Source: Vibrio hannami (lineage in GTDB: Bacteria; Pseudomonadota; Gammaproteobacteria; Enterobacterales; Vibrionaceae). Taken from it: a stretch of DNA of 64,000 nt. The translations under genes and the position numbers were made by a program. The notes beneath the pieces were generated by a model, which was not told the origin of the DNA, made no database searches, and saw only the letters and a list, made by a program, of their open reading frames with translations. The first letter of the stretch is position 1. Each line of letters opens with the position of its first letter. Below are positions 57,738 to 64,000 of this stretch, one piece after another. The stretch is taken from assembly GCF_029589055.1 (NCBI RefSeq), contig NZ_JARQZP010000007.1, positions 1,674,001-1,738,000 on the forward strand, given 5' to 3'.

Positions 57738-58544
57738 CTAACCCGGACATATCTCCATAAAACATTGGATACAATAGCTTTGGTCAGGTGCTTGTGTTTT
57801 TGCTTCACCGCCAAGATGGTGAATCATTTTAATATAGGTAATATGCTCACAAGGAATATTCAGCAATTTTGCCTTGTAACATAAATCTACATCCTCACAA
57901 TACAGGGGAAACAGTTCTTCAAATCCATTGAGCCGAGAAAATGTTCTTTTTGTTGTGATGATCGCGGAAGCAAAAAACCAATCCTTAGATCTTTGCCTTT
58001 GAGCCGTGGATCGACCAGCTTTAGCTTTAATTAAACGAACAAATTGATTAGCCAAATGGGGCCACTCGTTATAGTGCTGTTGCCCCGTCCCATCTGCGTT
58101 TAGAAGTCGAGGATAAATAAGCCTCCCTTCAAGCTTATCCTCTTGTTCCTGAAACCAATCGTGAATTGACGAGTCGACAAAACGTGTATCTGGGTTAATT
58201 ATAAATATGTGCTCGTTAGAAGCCTTTCTAATCGCAAAGTTGTTGCCAACCCCAAAAGATCTTGGTTTTTTATGCTTATAGAGCCTTATCGACGATCTTC
58301 TTATATCGAGCTGTTTAGAGTGCTGTTGTATTAACAACTCAAACTTATCACTATTTAAGTTATCAACGATGATTAGCTCGAAAGGCGAAGACCAATGCTG
58401 CATCATAGATTCAACTAGCTCGGACACATAGTCAAAATGACCATGAGAAATCGTTACAAATGAAATTGCTCTGCTTTTTTTCATTTTAATGTCGAGCGTG
58501 CTCAAAATAGATTTATCATGCGGAAGCTCTTCGCGTAAGCTCAT
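57738..58544 (-). CDS. Family 2 glycosyltransferase (WbbL-like)
   Basis: 268 residues from an ATG that overlaps the kpsE stop (TGATG); a GTG one codon earlier is also open. ISFVTISHGHFDYVSELVES, IVDNLNSDKFELLI, SFGVGNNFAIRKASNEHIFI, INPDTRFVDSS (DxD-like) and PLYCEDVDLCYKAKLL match rhamnosyltransferase-type GT2 enzymes. Substrate unknown. Confidence 0.87.
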   Translation of the reverse strand: MSLREELPHDKSILSTLDIKMKKSRAISFVTISHGHFDYVSELVESMMQHWSSPFELIIVDNLNSDKFELLIQQHSKQLDIRRSSIRLYKHKKPRSFGVGNNFAIRKASNEHIFIINPDTRFVDSSIHDWFQEQEDKLEGRLIYPRLLNADGTGQQHYNEWPHLANQFVRLIKAKAGRSTAQRQRSKDWFFASAIITTKRTFSRLNGFEELFPLYCEDVDLCYKAKLLNIPCEHITYIKMIHHLGGEAKTQAPDQSYCIQCFMEICPG

Positions 58545-59922
58545 CACTTTAATTCTCGAATAGTAGATATGACGATCTTACCGATTGCAAAAATCATCGC
58601 TGCAATAACAGCAAACAAGGTGATGTTATAGAGAGCGTCAGGATATTTGCTGTCTTCAGGTTTCGTTGCCGATTCAACTACCACTAAGTATTTTAATTGC
58701 CTATAAGCTTCAATGCGCGACTTTTCTAACGATATCTGTGATGCGGTATAAGCTTGTAATGCGAGCTCCATCTTGACTTTCAGGTCGGTAAATTTCGCTA
58801 GAATCTCGCTAACTGGTATATTTTTTTCATTGTCATCGGATAATTTGGCTCTTTCTTTATTAAGCTGAGCCTTTAAAGCTTCTAGTTCGTTTCTAGCAGA
58901 AACTACCTGAGGGGCGTCAAGACTCATCATGCTCAATAAGCCCTTCAGCTCCGCTTCTTTTGCGGATATTTGCCCTTCTAGTGCATAAGTAATTTGCTGA
59001 ATCGCCAAACCTTCCGCAGTAGGATCAAGAAGGTTATATCGCTGTTGAAAACTCAACAAGTTGGTTTGTGCGAGCTCCAACTGTTGTTCAGTATTTTTAT
59101 GCTCTCCTTTGATAAACTCTAGTTGCGCTTCTGCAAGTTGGTGACCAATTGAGTTAATAAACCATTCTGCTCTTTCTACAATCGTTTCTGTCAGCTTATG
59201 CGAATACTCTGCATTAAACGCCTGACTATATATGTGCACAATACTGGAGTTGGAATCGACATATACCTCGATATGTTTCTGGTAGTAATCCAGAAAATCT
59301 TCCCAGGAATCGTCGGGTTTCATGCTGCTAAATACATCAATATTAGAATCACTGTAATGAGCTTTTAGATCGAGTGTTTCATCTAAGTACTTCAGCATAT
59401 CGTTAGAAAGTATATAAGCCTTTACTAACTCGGTATCAGATACCCCAACACTTGGCACACCAAGGCCAGTTAACACAGCCATGGAAGCATCCATAGTTGC
59501 CATACTGTCAGGTTGTTGCACGATAACCTGAGCCTGACTTTCATACCGCTCAGTTGCCCAGAGGATTTGGTAAAAAGAGAATAAAAAGGTAGGTAGTACA
59601 ACCATCAGAAAGAAAGGGGATATAATTGCTTTAAACAAGCTTCGTTTTTTTCAGACGGCTTACTAGTGTTTTTTGATTCGGCTTCACGCGATACCAATAA
59701 GGCTTCTGGCTTACTGTCACTTCTTTCAATAACAGGGGCAGAATTTGTAACGCTATTTTTTGAAAGGTTTTTTACCCTAACGAGAATTCGTTGAGATAAT
59801 TGCGGATCTTTATGTTCCAGTTGCTCCGCCTTGGCCTTTAAAAACTCTATACTATCGAAGTCCTCGGCCCGAACCTGTTGCTTAAATTGATTAAACCGTT
59901 GTTCAACTAAATTATTTTCCAT
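58544..59922 (-). pseudogene. kpsE: Capsule export inner-membrane protein KpsE, one frameshift
   Basis: Polysaccharide co-polymerase/adaptor that bridges the KpsMT exporter to the outer-membrane channel. Restored length 459 residues. A charged cytosolic N-terminus of about 105 residues leads to the break at a T7 run (59645-59651, A7 on the coding strand). With eight A the text is KPSEKKRSLFKAIISPFF, joining TM1 (FFLMVVLPTFLFSFYQILWA). A long periplasmic coiled coil follows (about 250-390), then TM2 (YNITLFAVIAAMIFAIGKIV). Without repair the exporter lacks its cytosolic tail, or translation could restart at MFKAIISPFF. Confidence 0.85.
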
Positions 59923-59956
59923 TCTATATATCTTAACTCGCGACTACTTATTAATT

Positions 59957-60740
59957 TCAACGGCTAATCGCTTGTTTCCAGCTTATCTGATAACAAGCCA
60001 GTGCGAAAAAAGTCAGAACTAATGTACACAAATCTAAAAAGTAAAAGCTAACACCAGCATCGCCATATTGTGGGTATGCTGAAAATCGTATTAACTCAAC
60101 TGCGTGTAGCAGGGGTTCCAGGTAAGGTAAGGCCACCACTCCATTGGTATGTCTTGCAAACTAAAGAAGATACCTGAGATAAAGAAAATAGGCCTCATCA
60201 AAATCTCTTTGACCTTGTTAACTTCCGGGATAAAACACGTCGCTAGTGAAAAAAGGACACCAATACTTGTGGCAATAAGCCAAATCCTAATTAAAACAAG
60301 AATAACTTCCAAAGGGTCACTTATCTGTCCCTTAAACTTGAGTAAATATGAGATCGCGATAATGAATAAAATTACAAATAGCTTAACTAATAACTCAAAG
60401 CCAGAAATTGCGATTACCGAACTAATTGGTTGTACCTGACGAAAAGCATATAGTGGTTTATTTTTTTGTATCGCTCTAGAAACAGAGCCTATGGTGCCTA
60501 AAAAAACTGCACCATCATCATGCCAAAAACCATGAAAAAGAATGTTGGTATGCCATGAGTTTCCCCACCATCCATCCTTCCTCTGATAAACGAGAGCATA
60601 AATATAAATGAGACCGGAGATATTACACTCCAGGCGACCCCAAACTTATCATCTGATTTGCTTTTGACTTCCCGTAAGAAAATAGCAAATATTACATCTC
60701 CCCAAACCTGAAGGGTTGAACGTTTTTTAACTACAGCCAC
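59957..60740 (-). pseudogene. kpsM: Capsule ABC exporter permease KpsM, two frameshifts
   Basis: Six-helix permease that pairs with KpsT. Three pieces lie in order: residues 1-80 ending MMMVQFF, a middle containing LIRIWLIATSIGVLFSLATC, and an end with LHAVELIRFSAYPQYGDAGV. Break 1 is a seven-base run (60500-60506); eight give QFFLGTIGSVSRAIQKNKPL. Break 2 is a four-base run (60112-60115); five give LTWNPLLHAVELIRF. With both repaired the length is 261 residues, normal for KpsM (about 258). Two separate single-base losses in one short, otherwise conserved gene point to sequencing error more than decay. No in-frame transporter can be made as written. Confidence 0.85.
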
Positions 60741-60742
60741 AG

Positions 60743-62509
60743 TTAGTCTAGTACCACGTTTGCCGCAACAGCGATCTGGTAGATAATTTGGGTAATATCT
60801 TTAACTGCCTGCATGGTCTTAGAATCAACTTTCGGTAACACCATTATCTGGTCACCTTTACGGATATCTTTACCATCAGTAAATTCAACTAACCCATTAG
60901 CTCGTACTATAGCGATACGCGTGTCGTTTGCTCTATCACTAAAGCCACCTGCCCAGGCGATATAGTCATCAATGGTAGCATTAGGGTTGTAAACCACAGC
61001 TTGAGGCATTAACACTTCACCACTAATCTGGATTAGATCCGTTTTTGGCGGTATTACAATCTGGTCGCCCTGTTCCAGCAGAATGTTTGCGGTATTACCG
61101 TTTTCAGAAACGATTACTTTACCAAGGGGCTCTATCTGCCTTGCTCGCTCTGTAAATTGCAAAATAAGCTGCGCTTCCTGAACCCGGATTGCAGCTTCAC
61201 CGTCTGAAGAAGCCGGCGCTGTAAGTACTGTTCGCTCTAATCTGTTAAGGGAGTCTTCGATCAACTCCTTTTGCCTTTGAGCAACACTCTCGCGGAGAAT
61301 ATATATTGAATCGAAATCAGCTAAGTGTTTGTCTATTGGAATGTAGTGTAAAAGGTCATGCAGATGCGCCGTATTCTTAACAGCAAAATAAGAAGGGCCT
61401 AAATAACTACCGGATACCTGAATATCGATGATTTGTGCATGTAAGTCATCATTAAAAATAACCTTATCGCCATCCTGGAGATCAAAGTCTTTGAACTTGT
61501 AATAGGTAATGTATACCGAGAATGGGCCATCTTCTCTGTTGCCGATAACGCCAACATGGCTCACCTTTGCAAGTGGTCTTGAGTAATCGGTTAGCTGACT
61601 TCCTTTTGAGACAGTTTCCAGCAGTTCAAATCGGAATGGATTCCTTACACCACCAGAAACAACAACCGCTGATTTTTGCGGTTTAACAAGAATCACATCT
61701 CTATCTTTAAAACTGATTCTAGGCAGCTTGCCGGATCGAATAAAATCGTACAGGTCGATGGTTTTAAACACTTCTCCATCACGGATGATGTCAATCTCCC
61801 GGTAGCTTCCTCGCTCAGAATCAATGCCCCCTGCCCGCTTTAAATAATAAAGAACACTATCCGACGCCATACCAGCGTATTGGCCTGGCCTGATAACAGG
61901 GCCTGATAGGTAAACACTCACTGGGGTTGCTGTCAGTAAGTTAACGTAAACATTTACGTTATTGGTGTAGATTTTTTTAATTTCACCCGTCACTAACGAG
62001 TTCACCTGGCTAGCAGGAACATCACTTACTTTAATCGGCCCAATATTAGGAATAAATATATTGCCCTGGTTATCAACGGTGGTGATATCCGAGTAATTCA
62101 CCGCGCCCCATAACCAAATGTTTATCTTATCACCGGGCGCAATCAGGTAGTTGTCGTTTAAACCATCTGTCCGTTCAGTTTCATAGCCACCAGCAAATAG
62201 ATTTGCACCGTAAGGTGGTGGTAATTCCTCGCCAGACGTCGGGAGCAGTTGCCTGACATCGACTTCACCTGGTAACAAAGTGTTATTGCGGTTTTCTTGA
62301 GTGTAACTTCCCGTTTCAAGGGATTGATTCGGTATCATTCCCATATTTGCAGCTTGCTGTATTTGAGCAGGAGTAGCATTAGCCGGGATCTGCTGCTCAT
62401 TTAAAGATAGTGCAGCATTCGAAGTCTGAATAAACAACAACGAAGCTGTGATAACTGTTGCAACCGAGAAAATAGAGGTGAACGAGCTGTTCTTAATTTT
62501 GTTCGACAT
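60743..62509 (-). CDS. kpsD: Outer-membrane/periplasmic polysaccharide export protein (KpsD/Wza family)
   Basis: 588 residues. A signal peptide (about 1-32, ...IQTSNA-AL) has no lipobox Cys, as in KpsD and unlike Wza. The polysaccharide export (PES) domain starts near 120 (LNDNYLIAPGDKINIWLWGA). SLBB-type beta-grasp repeats follow (VSVYLSGPVIRPGQYAGMA, VVVSGGVRNPFRFEL, IQISGEVLMPQAVVYNP). The C-terminus is IIYQIAVAANVVLD. It forms the channel or periplasmic bridge for export. It lies two bases upstream of kpsM. Confidence 0.93.
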   Translation of the reverse strand: MSNKIKNSSFTSIFSVATVITASLLFIQTSNAALSLNEQQIPANATPAQIQQAANMGMIPNQSLETGSYTQENRNNTLLPGEVDVRQLLPTSGEELPPPYGANLFAGGYETERTDGLNDNYLIAPGDKINIWLWGAVNYSDITTVDNQGNIFIPNIGPIKVSDVPASQVNSLVTGEIKKIYTNNVNVYVNLLTATPVSVYLSGPVIRPGQYAGMASDSVLYYLKRAGGIDSERGSYREIDIIRDGEVFKTIDLYDFIRSGKLPRISFKDRDVILVKPQKSAVVVSGGVRNPFRFELLETVSKGSQLTDYSRPLAKVSHVGVIGNREDGPFSVYITYYKFKDFDLQDGDKVIFNDDLHAQIIDIQVSGSYLGPSYFAVKNTAHLHDLLHYIPIDKHLADFDSIYILRESVAQRQKELIEDSLNRLERTVLTAPASSDGEAAIRVQEAQLILQFTERARQIEPLGKVIVSENGNTANILLEQGDQIVIPPKTDLIQISGEVLMPQAVVYNPNATIDDYIAWAGGFSDRANDTRIAIVRANGLVEFTDGKDIRKGDQIMVLPKVDSKTMQAVKDITQIIYQIAVAANVVLD

Positions 62510-62514
62510 AATGA

Positions 62515-62910
62515 TTACAACTCAACTTCTTGTGGGTCTTGAAGGATATTTCTGGTTAGGTACCACGCTTTTATCGATTTGCCTCTGTTGTCTTTGTGGA
62601 TCTGAGCACAGGTGATTCGTGTTCTGGTCGTGAGTTCATGTGAAATATAAAGAGGCCGGCACTCTAATCCCATAGCTGATGTATATTTAGAGCCTATTTT
62701 TATTTGGTATTGCTCGTGGGAAAGAGTTTGGGAGGAGTCATCATCAAGAAGGGGCCAGTAATTTTGAGGCAACAAATCTGCACCATCAAAATTATTTTGT
62801 TCCGTGACTAAAGGCAGGCTGGCCTCAACAATACGTGGAGCGCTTGAACAAGCAGTTACTGACGTTAAAAGAATAGAAACAAAAAGCAGTTTAAGTCCGT
62901 TTATTGACAC
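62515..62910 (-). CDS. Small lipoprotein heading the capsule operon
   Basis: 131 residues. A type II signal peptide with lipobox SVTAC (Cys21) is visible. The C-terminal part has IKIGSKYTSAMGLECRPLYI and a later Cys (RITCAQIHKD), a two-cysteine, SALGxxC-like pattern that I associate with other polysaccharide-locus lipoproteins (recalled, not checked). First gene after the ops element and five bases from kpsD, so an export or assembly accessory role is likely. Confidence 0.75.
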   Translation of the reverse strand: MSINGLKLLFVSILLTSVTACSSAPRIVEASLPLVTEQNNFDGADLLPQNYWPLLDDDSSQTLSHEQYQIKIGSKYTSAMGLECRPLYISHELTTRTRITCAQIHKDNRGKSIKAWYLTRNILQDPQEVEL

Positions 62911-63449
62911 AATTATAACCGTATAAACTTACTGTACTAAGTAAGATAAAAAAGCCGAGACAGATGATATGAGCTAATTAAGCAATTTCATCCATCGTAA
63001 CACGCTACCGCCCTTAAGTTTTCACATCCCTTACAAGCGATAAATTATAAATTAATAGCCACCAATTCATTGCATGCTTTGGTGTCAATCAGTTTAGTTG
63101 CACTGATGTGACACAAGCCTAGCTATAGCTAAGAATTACTTCATTTGTGCTCATGCTGTTGATGTGTAAGTTGTTACAATATAAATAAAACCCAACCATG
63201 AATTTACTGTAACGATCTAATTTTTATATATAAATTCAGATCACAACTTGCACCAGCAATAGCGGGGATTAATTTAACACGCTACTGGTCGGTCAGCAAG
63301 GGCGTGATAAGTCGAATGGTTACATATGAATCTAGCTAACTAAATAATTAATAATAAAAATTACTTTATCTTTTAATAAATCGTTTGTTATATTTTATGA
63401 GCTAGTATTTATACTGGTATAAACATCGATGTTTAATAAGGAAATAACT
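62911..63449. other. Divergent control region of the capsule locus
   Basis: 539 bases with no gene. It contains the ops element (63001-63013, minus strand) and a second partial copy of its core (TAACACGCTAC at 63275-63285). A JUMPstart-like stretch AGCAAGGGCGTGATAAG on the plus strand near 63294-63310 is weak. The region is AT-rich and probably holds promoters in both directions. Confidence 0.65.
63001..63013 (-). promoter_or_regulatory. ops element (JUMPstart core), RfaH loading site
   Basis: The minus strand reads GGGCGGTAGCGTG, matching the ops core GGCGGTAGCGTG. It lies about 90 bases upstream of the first capsule gene, inside the presumed leader. It is preceded by a GTGAAAACTTAA stretch like JUMPstart. 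RfaH recruited here would let polymerase read the roughly 30-kb operon. Confidence 0.88.
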
Positions 63450-63791
63450 ATGAAAAAGAGTTTAACCGCTCTAGTTCTAGCTTTGTTTGCAGGCTCAGCA
63501 ATGGCAGCAGTCGAAGAAACAACGGCAGGTTCAGCAGGCTCAGGTGGTACAGCAGGTAGCACAACTGCAACTAGCACAGCGGCAGGTGGTAGCACTGGTG
63601 GTGCTGCTGCAGGTGGCGGTGCTGCTGCAGGTGGCGGTGCTGCTGCAGGTGGTACCGCAGCGGCTGCAGGTGTGGCTACTGGTGTAGCAGCCTCTACGGT
63701 TGTTGCTGGTGTTGTTGTAGCTGGTGCTGTTGTAGCTGTTGCAGCTGATAGTAACGACGGTACTACTGGTACTACTGGTACTACAAACTAA
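63450..63791 (+). CDS. YjbE/GfcA-like secreted Gly/Ala/Thr-rich protein
   Basis: 113 residues from the ATG preceded by AAGGA; a longer frame starting at 63429 lacks such a site. The signal peptide is MKKSLTALVLALFAGSAMAA. The mature part is low complexity: Ser/Thr/Gly, then GGAAAGGG repeats, then a hydrophobic run (VVAGVVVAGAVVAVAA) and a TTGTTGTTN tail. It strongly resembles E. coli YjbE/GfcA, first genes of the yjbEFGH and group 4 capsule operons. A YjbF-like gene follows, which supports the call. Exact function of the family is unknown. Confidence 0.8.
   Translation: MKKSLTALVLALFAGSAMAAVEETTAGSAGSGGTAGSTTATSTAAGGSTGGAAAGGGAAAGGGAAAGGTAAAAGVATGVAASTVVAGVVVAGAVVAVAADSNDGTTGTTGTTN
63603..63650 (+). 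repeat. In-frame 18-bp tandem repeat
   Basis: The unit GCTGCTGCAGGTGGCGGT is repeated twice in full (63603-63638) and once in part, encoding AAAGGG. Being in multiples of three, gain or loss would change length without breaking the frame. Confidence 0.9.
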
Positions 63792-63810
63792 GTTAGTAAC
63801 TATCAATAAA

Positions 63811-63840
63811 AACCATCGACATCCGTCGGTGGTTTTTTTT
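63811..63840 (+). terminator. Terminator between the YjbE-like and YjbF-like genes
   Basis: AACCATCGAC pairs with GTCGGTGGTT (one G-T) across ATCC, followed by eight T. It lies 20 bases after the stop, so it would limit read-through to the downstream gene and favour the small first product. Confidence 0.92.
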
Positions 63841-63883
63841 AACAGCCGAGACAAAATCTCTAGCAGTGAAGCAAGATCACAAA

Positions 63884-64000
63884 ATGAATTTAATTCAAAT
63901 TATCAGGAACATCACTACAGCAGCATTGTGTTTATCAGCGATAGCCTGTACTCAAAAATATCAAGACGTAAACGCCACTATAAAAGAAGCCGTATTCGGT
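63884..64000 (+). CDS. YjbF/GfcB-like lipoprotein, N-terminal part
   Basis: 39 residues before the window ends. The lipoprotein signal ends in LCLSAIAC (Cys22), followed by TQKYQDVNATIKEAVFG, which fits the start of YjbF/GfcB lipoproteins of polysaccharide operons. The rest lies outside the window. Confidence 0.75.
   Translation, partial: MNLIQIIRNITTAALCLSAIACTQKYQDVNATIKEAVFG

Noticed and set aside
57738..58547. GTG start one codon earlier for the GT2 gene
   Set aside because: The ATG at 58544 overlaps the kpsE stop as TGATG, the coupling pattern most common in this operon.
27313..62910. Transposon or integrase driving capsule cassette exchange
   Set aside because: I looked for transposase, integrase and flanking inverted repeats and saw none in this window.

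Overview
The window looks like a chromosome segment from a Vibrio or close relative (Vibrionaceae). The evidence is the yejK-yejL-yejM block, Vibrio-like AdhE, PtsG, SppA, TopB and FadH proteins, and a large capsule-type locus led by an RfaH/ops element. This taxonomic call is by recognition; I ran no search.

Layout. Positions 1-10 kb hold the end of a degenerate SDR gene, adhE (frameshifted), a voltage-gated K+ channel, asd, a small membrane protein, yejKLM and tRNA-Pro. Positions 10-16 kb hold an unusual glucose-sensing-type cassette: an orphan sugar-binding protein, a histidine kinase and a response regulator in one overlapping operon, divergent from ptsG. tRNA-Ser follows. Positions 16-27 kb are housekeeping and accessory genes: a HAD phosphatase, an MCP, an acetyltransferase, an SDR, topB, ydjA, fadH and sppA.

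From 62.9 kb leftwards to 27.3 kb every gene lies on the minus strand. This 35-kb block starts just after an ops site (63001-63013). It holds an ABC-transporter-type capsule system: a lipoprotein, KpsD, KpsM and KpsE at one end, KpsT and WecA at the other. Between them lie GDP-mannose/GDP-fucose synthesis (manC, manB, gmd, fcl, gmm), many glycosyltransferases, two PAPS-type sulfotransferases, FkbM methyltransferase domains and two coiled-coil proteins. It continues into cysD-cysN-SLC13 transporter-cysC-DHH phosphoesterase, which would supply PAPS. The simplest reading is a fucose-containing polysaccharide that may be sulfated. One methyltransferase-like/coiled-coil protein recalls the chain-length ruler WbdD. 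To the right, on the plus strand, are a YjbE/GfcA-like protein and the start of a YjbF/GfcB-like lipoprotein.

A striking quality feature: seven genes (adhE, a GT61 gene, a giant glycosyltransferase, an FkbM gene, manB, kpsE, kpsM) are broken by eight single-base deletions. Seven of these lie in mononucleotide runs. In every case adding one base restores a full-length family protein. Either the assembly under-calls homopolymers or the capsule locus is largely switched off. Treat these genes as probably intact until checked.
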